A stretch of DNA of 33,424 bases from Clostridiales bacterium (lineage in GTDB: Bacteria; Bacillota; Clostridia; Oscillospirales; CAG-272). A program made the position numbers and the translations under genes. The notes below the pieces were generated by a model. The model was not told the origin of the DNA. It worked only from the letters and a program-made list of their open reading frames with translations, and did no database searches. The stretch is from the NCBI GenBank assembly GCA_019415985.1, contig DXYE01000009.1, forward strand, positions 12,145 through 45,568, given 5' to 3'. Below are positions 25,201-33,417 of this stretch, in pieces (position 1 is the first letter of the stretch; each line of letters opens with the position of its first letter).

Positions 25201-26928
25201 TCAGTTTGCTTTTGGCGCAAATTTGGCGTCCAACATATCGCAAATTTCTTTCCGCATCGGCAGATCGGAAAGCTCAACAATAGCCTTTACAAAAAGATAA
25301 TTCGTCTCGTTGATATCCGCTGAGAGGAGATCTGTGATGACAGAGAGCGTGTAGGAACGCAGATTCTTTGCATTTCCGCCGGTAATGATGCGGACATCAA
25401 GCTGCGGCACATAGCCCCCCTCCGCAATTTCTCCGAAGCCGTATACTTTGCTTGTGTCCGGCGCTGCGCCGATTTTGACAATCTTAGAGTAGGAGAAATT
25501 TTCGAGCGCCATAAAATCTGCCAGACGGAGAAGTCTTGCAAAGGCCGTATATTTGTCGGCATTTTTGGTGAGCATCCGTCCCTCGGCCTTTTCATTGAGC
25601 AGTGCGAGCCCTGTTGCCGTTTTCGTCTGCGAAAGATCGTCGTTCTGTAAAAAATCATAGGTACCCGTCGTCTCACGGATGAGCGCGCGGTAACGGTCCG
25701 CAATGTTGTAGTGTGCCACGCTTTCCGAGGCGAGATTGCCGAGCCGACGCACAGAGTCGATCATACCCGGCCGCAGTCTCCAGACAGCGCCCGGAGAACA
25801 GTCCGGTATGTCGGTATCTGCAAATGCGTTTTCCTCAGCCAAAATAATATCCGAGGCGGAAAATGCGGCGTTTAGCTGTGCAAAGGCAAGCTGACGGTCC
25901 GTGGCGTCGATGAGCGGGATGATCGGTTCCAGTTCGCTTCTGCCGAAGACAGAATCCTCCCGCGGCGTTTTGTTATAAATGACAAACGGAAACATCGTGC
26001 AGTCCGTGCGGCACCAAAATTTTGGCAGGTAGCGCACTTCGCGTCCGCCGATGAGAACGGAAAGTGCGATATCTCCGGAGCGGTACGGAATGACGGATTC
26101 CGCTGTCTCGCCGTCGTCTCCGGTATAGGAGACTGTAAAGGAACCGTCCTGCGGCTGACGGAACCACCATTCCACAACTTCGACCGTGTCGGTGTTTTCA
26201 TCATAAAGCTCGTAGCCCGCGTCGAAAACCAGACGGCTTAGGGAGTCGGAATCGGTACGGAGCGGTGCGCGGTCCCGCTGAAAGAGCGCCTGCGCGGAAA
26301 TACCCGCCGCTTTGAGATCCTTGTCGAAGAGGCGCAGCGCGCGCTGCCGGTTCAGTCTGTAAATACAGGCGATATATTCACAGCCATCCACATCGGCTGA
26401 GGTCGGATCCGGGTAAATCTGCGCTGGAGAGGGATTTTCGATTACAATGTCCCCGCTGTCGTCACCCGCCCCGCCGCCGTCGGAGTAGGCGACCTTCCAG
26501 ACTGCCGTACCATAGAGATTCAAACGCCGCTCGTTGCGGATATTTTTAAATTCCATGTCGTTTTTATCCAATATATAACGGACAACATGTTCGCGCTGGC
26601 GCGCTTTCTCCCTGTCCTCGTCCCAAATGACGTCTCTGCCGCTGAAGGAAAAATCCGGCAGATCCCGTTCGATCTGACTTTCCACCTGTATGAATCCATC
26701 GGTCGACACCGCCGGCTGCCAGGGCAGGTGCAGCTCATCTAAGAACATGGCCGTCTCCCGCAGCGATGCGTGCGCGCCGTCATAATACGCACGCATCTTG
26801 TTCCAGTAACGGTCCATTCCGGAGCGTGCATGGCGGGCTGTTTTGAGCTGTTCAGAGATCATTTTCTCTCTGTCCTGCCGGCAGCCGCAGCAGGCGTCCT
26901 CTTGACCTGTTTTCTTTTGAAACAACAT
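25201..26928 (-). CDS. Phage portal protein
   Basis: A 575-residue portal of the P22-like type, the twelve-subunit ring through which DNA enters and leaves the head. Supporting features: N-terminal helix region with ARHARSGMDRYWNKMRAYYDG, the VESQIERDLPDFSF segment (portals usually have 'v...v..l....P...v.p' here), NLYGTAVWKVAY, ENPSPAQIYPDPTS, the PFVIYNKTPREDSVFGRSELEPIIPLIDATDRQL block leading to the long crown helix, and FLQNDDLSQTKTATGLALLNEKAEGRM near the end. Start at ATG 26928 preceded by AAAGGA; an open extension to 27006 is not supported. The gene appears complete. Confidence 0.8.
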   Translation of the reverse strand: MLFQKKTGQEDACCGCRQDREKMISEQLKTARHARSGMDRYWNKMRAYYDGAHASLRETAMFLDELHLPWQPAVSTDGFIQVESQIERDLPDFSFSGRDVIWDEDREKARQREHVVRYILDKNDMEFKNIRNERRLNLYGTAVWKVAYSDGGGAGDDSGDIVIENPSPAQIYPDPTSADVDGCEYIACIYRLNRQRALRLFDKDLKAAGISAQALFQRDRAPLRTDSDSLSRLVFDAGYELYDENTDTVEVVEWWFRQPQDGSFTVSYTGDDGETAESVIPYRSGDIALSVLIGGREVRYLPKFWCRTDCTMFPFVIYNKTPREDSVFGRSELEPIIPLIDATDRQLAFAQLNAAFSASDIILAEENAFADTDIPDCSPGAVWRLRPGMIDSVRRLGNLASESVAHYNIADRYRALIRETTGTYDFLQNDDLSQTKTATGLALLNEKAEGRMLTKNADKYTAFARLLRLADFMALENFSYSKIVKIGAAPDTSKVYGFGEIAEGGYVPQLDVRIITGGNAKNLRSYTLSVITDLLSADINETNYLFVKAIVELSDLPMRKEICDMLDAKFAPKAN

Positions 26929-27361
26929 AAGTAAACTGATCCTTTCTTTCCTGTTGAACAATTCCTTTGGTGATCCATCTCCCGAAAAGAGCGTTGAGAA
27001 AAGCATACGGTGCTAAAAACGGTAAAATCAATGCTCTGGGGACAGCGGCTCACAGCTTGGCGGGACTTGTTCTTTTGCTTCTGTGATTTCCGCGTCGTTG
27101 CTGCCGGCAGGCAGCGTATAATATATATAAATTTTAAACTTTATGCTCTCACACTGTCATCCTTTCATCATCTCTATTCGTGTAAACGCGCTGTCGGACA
27201 GGTGTGCGGCAAAAGAATGCGGTCAAAGCATGCTTTATATATTTGATGAGGCAAGGATAAGCACCGCGCGGTAAAATTCGGCCTTTATCCGTCTCAGAAA
27301 CCGAATGCGGAAAGCTGATGCAATGAAATGCCGGTAAACAGCGGTGTGCCTCCGTAAAGCG
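26929..27361 (-). other. Spacer between large terminase and portal genes
   Basis: About 430 bases. The only protein-like stretch is the 38-codon frame at 27028-27144, listed separately. The rest holds short AT-rich repeats (a TATATATA tract near 27120) and nothing else I recognise. Confidence 0.4.
27028..27144 (-). CDS. Possible 38-residue protein with an ATA start
   Basis: The frame reads K-F-K-I-Y-I-Y-Y-T-L-P-A-G-S then NDAEITEAKEQVPPSCEPLSPEH and a TGA stop. The composition is protein-like and the position between terL and portal is one where phages often keep a small gene. However, the frame has no ATG, GTG or TTG before its upstream stop; ATA-AAG would be the first possible codon, and the nearest Shine-Dalgarno (AAAGGA) is too far. 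It may be a decayed gene, an unusual AUA start, or chance. Confidence 0.25.
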   Translation of the reverse strand: MKFKIYIYYTLPAGSNDAEITEAKEQVPPSCEPLSPEH

Positions 27362-28699
27362 TCAGCGACCTCCTGCCAGACCGGAGCCGCTCCGCCTTCT
27401 GATCCTTTCGGTCAGCTTTACCGGGGTTTCCACTTTTGCTGCGGCAGGCAGCATCGAGGCATAGACCGCAAAATAACGGAGCGCATCCGGCGCGTGCGTG
27501 ATATCGTGCGGGGTGACGGAGACGTCTCCCGGCCGGTCTTTATCGTGCATTAACTGAGGCAGACAGCGTATCAGCACGGAACAGCTTCTGAATATTTTCA
27601 GACGCGGCGACGTGTTTTTCTCCGCTTTTAACCATTCCTTGAGACACATCCAGCCATCAATGCGAGAGGAGGTGAGCTTTGTCAAAAATACACCGTTGTC
27701 TGCAAAGAGCTGAGCCATACTTTTTCCGGTATCCTTCTGCCGGCTCCAGAGATCGGCGGGTGCGATGCAGACTGCGCCCGGTGTGAGCCTTTCCCGGATT
27801 TTTTTTGCCGCCTCGCTGACGATAAGGCCGGAATCGCAGATCTCATCGTATACATAGGCCCGCCCGTCCGGGCCGCAGGCGATGAAGAGCGCGGCAAGCA
27901 TGTCGAGACCGTAATCTATGGCGCAGAACCTCAAAAAGCGATCGGGTATGGGAAAAGGCTCCGCGATATGTACCTCCTCGCGAAATTCCGGAAAAAACTG
28001 CCCGGCGAAAACATCCCATTTGCCATACAGCCAGGCTTGTCTCAGCTCGTATGGAAGCGACTCGAGTTGATGGATATAATCGGGATTCTTTTGCAGCAGA
28101 GCCTGATTGTCAAAGACGCGGGCAGGAATAAAAACATAGTCGGCGGGGCTTTCGCCCGTTCGAAAATCGCGGTCGATAAACAGGCGCTTGACCCAGCCGT
28201 GTCCAACGCCTCCCGGGTTGCAGGTAAGATACATGCGTTTGGGGAAGTCGTTTGCGCCGCGCAGACAGGCACAGAGCGTTTGAAACTGATATTCCGTCAT
28301 CTGCGTGGCCTCGTCGATGGCGATCACATCGCATTCCTGACCCTGATACTGAAGGACATCTGTTTCAGTGTCGCAGTAGCCGAGCCGGAGGCGCGAGCCG
28401 TTTGCAAATAGAAAGCTTTTTTCGCTTTCCTTATAAGTGACAAAATCGGCGCCTGTAAGCTCCGCAAGCAGAGGTCTGATATGATTTTCTCTGAGTTCGG
28501 GAAAGGAACGCCTGATCAGCAGAGCGGACAGCCCCGGGAAACGCAGACACATGAGCAGAAGCTTACGCCGAAGCGCCCAGGATTTTCCGCCGCCACGGGC
28601 GCCGCCGTAGGCGACAAATTTTCCTTTGGCCATGAAAAAACGCTTCTGCTTTTCTGAGGGCTCGCCTTTGAGGGAAAAAAAACAGGCTTTGTTCCGCAT
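27362..28699 (-). CDS. terL: Terminase large subunit
   Basis: A 445-residue DNA-packaging motor: ATPase domain with Walker A GGARGGGKS (32-40), Walker B VIAIDE (D129, E130) and coupling motif LTCNPGG (158-164), then an RNase H-like nuclease with D262 (CAIDYG), an acid in the middle (APAD, D316) and HAPDALRY near the end. All catalytic residues expected of an active terminase are present. It begins 12 bases after the terS stop and must be co-transcribed with it. The C-terminus ends in a basic RRRSGSGLAGGR tail. Confidence 0.93.
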   Translation of the reverse strand: MRNKACFFSLKGEPSEKQKRFFMAKGKFVAYGGARGGGKSWALRRKLLLMCLRFPGLSALLIRRSFPELRENHIRPLLAELTGADFVTYKESEKSFLFANGSRLRLGYCDTETDVLQYQGQECDVIAIDEATQMTEYQFQTLCACLRGANDFPKRMYLTCNPGGVGHGWVKRLFIDRDFRTGESPADYVFIPARVFDNQALLQKNPDYIHQLESLPYELRQAWLYGKWDVFAGQFFPEFREEVHIAEPFPIPDRFLRFCAIDYGLDMLAALFIACGPDGRAYVYDEICDSGLIVSEAAKKIRERLTPGAVCIAPADLWSRQKDTGKSMAQLFADNGVFLTKLTSSRIDGWMCLKEWLKAEKNTSPRLKIFRSCSVLIRCLPQLMHDKDRPGDVSVTPHDITHAPDALRYFAVYASMLPAAAKVETPVKLTERIRRRSGSGLAGGR

Positions 28700-28711
28700 G
28701 CTTCAAATCCC

Positions 28712-29182
28712 TCAGTCGGAAAAGGAAGCAAGCTCGTCCGCCATGACGATTTGCAAAGGTGCGTCGCTTTTGTTCAGCACATTCTCCATTTCGGACTGTT
28801 CCTTCATCAGAGTGGAGGCCGCGCTTGCCGACAGATTTCCGACGAATGTGTTCTCCTCCATATAAGCCTGAATTCTCAGAAGAATCATATCGAGCTCATG
28901 TGCCAGCGCGGGATCCTTCGCCATTTCCAAAAATTCGTTTTTGGTCAGTCCCAGATGACAGCATAAGCCGGCGAAGGTATACGGCTTTTTGTAGCGTACC
29001 CGGCATTCCGCGCATCGGTTTTCGGAACTGTAGTATTTACAGCTCCCGCATTGTGCTTTCTGATTGACGGTATCACAATAACGAAAATACTTTTCAGCAC
29101 GTCTTAAAATGTTTTCGGCATTTGTTGGTTTTATATTTTTAGAATAAACTTTTATTTTTATCGCCCCTTTCCTGTGCTGCAT
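28712..29182 (-). CDS. terS: Terminase small subunit-like protein with a zinc-ribbon insert
   Basis: The second half (KKPYTFAGLCCHLGLTKNEFLEM...ALAHELDMILLRIQAYMEENTFVGNLSASAASTLMKEQ) is the pattern of small terminases: helix-turn-helix, long helix pair, 'G.....a...lk..'. Small terminases recognise the packaging site and regulate TerL. Before it lies a C45-x2-C48-x8-C57-x2-C60 set that looks like a zinc ribbon, unusual for this family. The start is unclear: ATG 29182 lies only five bases after the promoter -10 box, so it would be leaderless, while AGGAAAGGGG points to an ATA-AAA at 29155. In frame the sequence is open further upstream. Confidence 0.72.
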   Translation of the reverse strand: MQHRKGAIKIKVYSKNIKPTNAENILRRAEKYFRYCDTVNQKAQCGSCKYYSSENRCAECRVRYKKPYTFAGLCCHLGLTKNEFLEMAKDPALAHELDMILLRIQAYMEENTFVGNLSASAASTLMKEQSEMENVLNKSDAPLQIVMADELASFSD

Positions 29183-29186
29183 GGAC

Positions 29187-29215
29187 ATTATACCATAAAA
29201 TATAGTATTTGTCAA
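29187..29215 (-). promoter_or_regulatory. Consensus sigma-A promoter of the capsid cassette
   Basis: On the minus strand TTGACA (29215-29210), 17 bases, TATAAT (29192-29187): a perfect match in both boxes and spacing. It lies directly before terS and can drive the whole cassette down to 19146. No operator-like repeat is evident around it, which suggests strong or constitutive expression unless a factor outside controls it. Confidence 0.85.
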
Positions 29216-29319
29216 GATATTTTCCAATATTTAGTATTAAATATGAAACGACTCTATTTATTGTAGAACCGCTTTAGCAACAGAGAAAGACGGTGTGCTG
29301 CAAGAGAAGCCTCAATCGT

Positions 29320-29356
29320 AAAAAAGCCTGCGGACCCGGTCATAGGACCCGCAGAC
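29320..29356 (-). terminator. Terminator after the ABC transporter gene
   Basis: On the minus strand GTCTGCGG (29356-29349) pairs with CCGCAGGC (29333-29326, one G-U), followed by six T (29325-29320). It separates the ABC gene from the capsid cassette promoter. Confidence 0.85.
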
Positions 29357-29437
29357 TTTTCCTCAGTCGCCGTGTGGATTCAGATATCTGCCATCGAATG
29401 GCGAGGTCAGTTGTCATTTCATTCGACCGCTTATCCG

Positions 29438-31309
29438 TTACAGATTTTCATTTTTCAGTGCATCGATGACATTATCTTTTTTTATTTTATTCATAGAATA
29501 CAGCATGCTCGTAAAGACGACGGTAAAAACGGCGGTGACGGCAATCGCAATCGATGGAAAGGGAACGTAAAATGCGGTTTGATAACCCTGATTTACGCTT
29601 TGAAAGATCAGCCATGTTATGAATAGGGAAACCGGCAGACCCAAAAGCAGGGATTTACATCCGTACAACAGGCATTCATAGTTCATCATACGGTTAAGCC
29701 CTCTGCTTGTCATGCCAACGGACCGGAGCATGGCGAATTCTCTTCGGCGCAGACCGATGTTTGTTGAAATCGTATGAAACACATTGACAGCCGCAATCAG
29801 GGAGATCAGTATAATGAATCCGTAGGAAAAGACGTTTAGGATCATCACCAGGTTTCGGTAATTTTCATCGGACGCTGCAACGTCGAACAGCGTATCGGCG
29901 GCCAGCGCGTTTTCTTCCAGCGTCAGGGAGAGCTTTTCAAAGACTTCCTTATGGTTCTCCGCTTCGAAATAGATGGACCAGCTCCGTGGCATTTCGCTGT
30001 CCACCACAGAGCGGATCACGCTTTCGGGATACATGATCACAACCGAATCCTCGGCGCTTGAATTAGAATTACACCCGAACGCCAGATCGTCCGCATAAGC
30101 GCCGACCGTCAGGGTCAGCTCCCTTTCATACGGACGCTGACCTATAGGCATGTCGTCATAGGTTTCCCGCTCCTCAGGCGTCAGCTCCTCATACAAATCC
30201 CAATCGTAATAATAGACGGAAAAGGCTTCCGGTTTTTCTGCAAAGGCATCAAAGGACTCAAATTTTCCTTTGTCCGTGTTGAAGACCGTAAGCGCAGAAC
30301 TCGCGATGCCGACCGGTTTGTCCGGATTCATGTACACCGACGGGTCATAGCCATGCTCCGACAGATAGGCGGCGTACGAACCGTCGTCCACGGAATAGAG
30401 ATATATCGGCACATATCCGCTGCCATCTCCTGAAGCCAGATATTGCTCAGAAAGCACTTTACTGTCAAAAACCGCGCTTACCCGGGTATACGAAAGCAGC
30501 GACGAGCGCTTGACGCCTTCTGTTCCGGATACCGCTGCATAAATATCCTCCGGGTTCATCGTTTCGCGTATGCCCTCTGACAAATGATAGACGATATCAT
30601 ACTCCGCCTCATCGAATACGCCTGAGACGCTGTCCGTCAGGTAGGTACAGAAGGCGTTTGCCGAAACAAAGAGCACGATGCTCATAAACAGTGAGAGTAT
30701 CGATTCATCATGCGTGATGATGATCAGCGTCTGACCGTATTTGCGGTTAGAGAGCTTCAGCAGCTCCACGATTTCATGGCTGTTTTTGGAATCCAGATTG
30801 CCTGTCGGTTCATCTGCTAACACAATAGCAGGCGCATTGATCAGGGCGCGGCCGATGGAAACCCTCTGTTGCTGTCCGCCGGAAAGCTGATTTGGAAGAT
30901 GCTTTTCCCGGCCGCGCAGCCCGAGCGTCCCGATCAGCTCCTGAAAGCGTTCTTCATTGACCGTTCTGCCGTCCATGAGGACGGGCAGCGTAATGTTTTC
31001 ACTGACATTGAGCACGGGAATCAGATTGTAAAATTGATAGATCAGTCCGACCTGTCTGCGGCGGAATACGGCGAGCTGTTCGTCGCTCTGCGCGTAAACA
31101 TCACAGCCGTCCACAAAGACCTTTCCCGAGGTAGGACGGTCCACGCCGCCGAGGATGTGGAGCAGCGTGGATTTTCCCGAACCGGATGGACCGATTATTG
31201 CCACACATTCTCCCTTTTGAACGGAAAACGAGACGTTATCCAGCGCCTTGATCATGTTGTCTCCGGCTCCATAGATTTTCGTCAGATTCTGTACCTGAAT
31301 GAGTTCCAT
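29438..31309 (-). CDS. ABC transporter, ATPase fused to FtsX/MacB-type permease
   Basis: Residues 1-205 form an ABC ATPase of the LolD/BceA class: Walker A GPSGSGKS, Q-loop YQFYN, signature LSGGQQQR, Walker B IVLADEP and the H-loop THD. The chain then continues at once into LSLFMSIVLFVSANAFCTYL, the first membrane helix of a permease, an extracytoplasmic domain of about 270 residues, and three C-terminal helices with the GLRRREFAMLRSVGM motif typical of FtsX-domain permeases. The usual 20-residue end of the ATPase and the permease's cytoplasmic N-terminus are missing, so an in-frame deletion near 30705 probably joined two genes. Whether the fusion works is open; the topology resembles MacB. 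Start at ATG 31309, twelve bases after AAAGGA. Confidence 0.85.
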   Translation of the reverse strand: MELIQVQNLTKIYGAGDNMIKALDNVSFSVQKGECVAIIGPSGSGKSTLLHILGGVDRPTSGKVFVDGCDVYAQSDEQLAVFRRRQVGLIYQFYNLIPVLNVSENITLPVLMDGRTVNEERFQELIGTLGLRGREKHLPNQLSGGQQQRVSIGRALINAPAIVLADEPTGNLDSKNSHEIVELLKLSNRKYGQTLIIITHDESILSLFMSIVLFVSANAFCTYLTDSVSGVFDEAEYDIVYHLSEGIRETMNPEDIYAAVSGTEGVKRSSLLSYTRVSAVFDSKVLSEQYLASGDGSGYVPIYLYSVDDGSYAAYLSEHGYDPSVYMNPDKPVGIASSALTVFNTDKGKFESFDAFAEKPEAFSVYYYDWDLYEELTPEERETYDDMPIGQRPYERELTLTVGAYADDLAFGCNSNSSAEDSVVIMYPESVIRSVVDSEMPRSWSIYFEAENHKEVFEKLSLTLEENALAADTLFDVAASDENYRNLVMILNVFSYGFIILISLIAAVNVFHTISTNIGLRRREFAMLRSVGMTSRGLNRMMNYECLLYGCKSLLLGLPVSLFITWLIFQSVNQGYQTAFYVPFPSIAIAVTAVFTVVFTSMLYSMNKIKKDNVIDALKNENL

Positions 31310-31728
31310 GATGATGACCATTCCTTTCTGAGTAAAACGAAAGCTTCTTTTGGTTCTAAAAATTTATTGAACAGAAAGAGCCATCTCCTTTCCCTTGCCG
31401 GATCATATCCCTCCTGCTTCCTCGGTTCAAAGTATACACGGGGAAAGCGGACGGCTGCTGTACGGAAGGGGGGAAATTCCGGGAGGGCCTTCCCCGATTT
31501 CAACGGTTTCAGAGCGGCCCTATCCGGCGACCGTATTTTCTGCAGCGCTTATAGAATAACACAGGAGAATGACAGCTCGGTGACTTACACATTACAAAAA
31601 CGTCACTTTCCGATCAGACGATCACGGAAAACCGGTTTCGGCGCTTACGCCGGCAGGCAAAGGGCGGAGGCTTTCACGGTACGCCCGGCATACGGGGTCC
31701 TCTGAGATCACTGAAAGATGCGGCACCT
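31310..31728 (-). other. Upstream region of the ABC gene with possible operator
   Basis: About 420 bases without a gene. On the minus strand TTGTAATGTGTAA near 31588-31598 is a direct-repeat-like motif framed by GTGAC/GTCAC (31580-31584 and 31602-31606), the sort of site an OmpR-type response regulator might bind. A palindrome-rich GGGAGGGCC/GGGG stretch lies at about 31470-31495. Confidence 0.35.
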
Positions 31729-32742
31729 TTACAGCGTCTCGGTTCGGTAAAAACGCAGGACAAAAACGGCGCCGCCTGCGCCGCGCGGACGCTCAGCCTT
31801 TATCGTACCGTTCTGCGCCATCAGAATCATGCGCGCGAGAGCCAGACCGATGCCAAAGCTGTCCCTGCCCGCATTCCGCCCTTTGTAGAAACGGTCGAAC
31901 AAATGGGGAAGATCCTCCTCGCAGATGCCCTCCCCCTCATCCCTGACCGTGAGCTGTGTGTAAATGGCGTTCTGGAGTACGGTAAGGTGAATCGTCCCGC
32001 CCTCTGGCGTATGTTCCATACAGTTCTTCGGAACATTTCCGAGCGCCTCGGCGGTCCATGCGAGATCTCCGCGGAAAGTTTCGTCTCCCTGCCCGCTTAT
32101 GTCAAGGCTCTGCCTCTTGATCTCCATAGGGATCAGAAGAGGTGCGACCGCCTGTTCAATCAGAGCTGAAACGCGGATTTCGTCGCGGGTGAAGCGTACC
32201 GTACCCGCATCAAGACGGGACATCTTGAGCAGCGCGGTGATCAGCCAATCAATTCGGGCGAGAAGTCGTGAGAGCTCCTTTTGATGTACGATTCTGCGCT
32301 CCTCATTTAAATCCGGCTGCCTCATCAGTGAAAGGATCAGATGCATGGACGTAAGCGGCGTACGAATCTGGTGGGAAATATCCGCAAGCGCGTCTGCAAG
32401 AAAACCCTTATCGCGCTCCAGCGCTACCGTCTGTTCCCGGAGACGTACCATGAGCTTGGAAATCTCGCTTTGCAGCACAGATAGCTCCCCCTCTATATAA
32501 TCGGAAAGCTGAAGCTCACTGCCTCCGTGAAGGATGACGTCGATCTGGCGTGCCATCTCCGCTAGACGGCGGTAGCGTCTGTAGGTGGAGATAAAGTGCA
32601 GCAGACCGTATGTGCAGGCCGCGGTCAGTACGGTGCATCCAGCAGCCGGTCCTATAAGGAAGCCGACCACAGTGAAGAGGGCGGATATAACTAAAAATAG
32701 GAGAAGCTGCAGTTTGATTTCAGGATTTCTAAAAAAATTCAT
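31729..32742 (-). CDS. Sensor histidine kinase, short two-helix sensor
   Basis: A 337-residue kinase. Two membrane helices near 11-31 and 35-53 with almost no external loop, a linker, a DHp domain with phospho-acceptor H124 (DISHQIRTPL), and an HATPase_c domain: N-box GNVPKNCMEHTPEGG, G1 DEGEGI, F-box LFDRFY, G2 GIGLALA. The proline in the N-box (NVPKN) is unusual. This short-loop class commonly senses through an ABC exporter of the FtsX-permease type, as encoded just downstream. No response regulator gene is next to it. Start at ATG 32742 is about 12 bases after AGAGG; ATG 32751 is possible, and the frame remains open to 32964. Confidence 0.87.
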   Translation of the reverse strand: MNFFRNPEIKLQLLLFLVISALFTVVGFLIGPAAGCTVLTAACTYGLLHFISTYRRYRRLAEMARQIDVILHGGSELQLSDYIEGELSVLQSEISKLMVRLREQTVALERDKGFLADALADISHQIRTPLTSMHLILSLMRQPDLNEERRIVHQKELSRLLARIDWLITALLKMSRLDAGTVRFTRDEIRVSALIEQAVAPLLIPMEIKRQSLDISGQGDETFRGDLAWTAEALGNVPKNCMEHTPEGGTIHLTVLQNAIYTQLTVRDEGEGICEEDLPHLFDRFYKGRNAGRDSFGIGLALARMILMAQNGTIKAERPRGAGGAVFVLRFYRTETL

Positions 32743-33380
32743 AGGTTCCATATACCTCTGTTTGTAGAAAAATTTGTTCCGCCGAAGCCCCGCAGAATAC
32801 TGAAACAGCATTTTTGCCACATCGGATTCCGATTGGAATCCAACAGGCATACGCAGGCGCGCTCCGGCTCCGTGCTTATGGATAGGCCGGGAATCTCGGC
32901 AGTTTTGCATTGACTGAACAGATTCGGTCAAATGAACCTGTCTGGATGACTGAGCCTTGATCAATCAGATAAAAACTGCAGTACATAGCAGCATAGCTTT
33001 ATGAAACTCTGCGGCTTTATGGCGATTGTTTTTAAAAACAGGTTTTAAAGGCTTCGATATCGCTGGGACAGCAATTTTGCTTCCTAAAAACAACCGTAAT
33101 TTTATGGGTATTTTGTACAATGGTTGCGCCTTGCTTATTATACTTTGCCGACATAAAAAATGCAAGTCTCTCTTAAGCCCTGCCGTCCGACGGAAATCGG
33201 TCCGCAGCTTCGCGGAAGACGCGGTTATGTATACGGCGCGTCGGGGAACCCGCGTTGCTTAATTTGTGCAGCCTTTCGCCTTTTAAAATGGGCTTTCCTT
33301 TCATCATGAAACGCTCCGCTCAAACAGTCCCTTTGCCCGGCGCCGGGCAAAAATCAGGGGCAATCGGGAAACGACAAACA
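32743..33380 (-). other. Leader region where a response regulator would be expected
   Basis: About 640 bases. The promoter at 33137-33165 lies inside; between it and the kinase there is about 390 bases with no receiver or winged-helix sequence in any minus-strand frame. A perfect 20-base palindrome, TTTGCCCGGC and its complement, lies at 33332-33351. Confidence 0.5.
33137..33165 (-). promoter_or_regulatory. Sigma-A-type promoter, TTGCAT-17-TATAAT
   Basis: On the minus strand TTGCAT (33165-33160), 17 bases, TATAAT (33142-33137). It points at the sensor kinase gene. Confidence 0.65.
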
Positions 33381-33417
33381 GCGGTGCCCGGTCAGCGTCA
33401 CGCTGACCGGGCACCGC
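33381..33417. terminator. 17-bp perfect hairpin at the window edge
   Basis: GCGGTGCCCGGTCAGCG (33381-33397) pairs perfectly with its complement (33401-33417), loop TCA. On the minus strand it is followed by TGTTTGTCGTTT, so it is probably the terminator of a minus-strand gene beyond the right edge; the flank is only moderately U-rich. Confidence 0.6.

Noticed and set aside
19060..29360. Direct repeats as attL/attR around the capsid cassette
   Set aside because: Only the short AGCCTGCGG is shared by both sides (near 19100 and 29324), and each belongs to a local hairpin; too short to call an attachment site.
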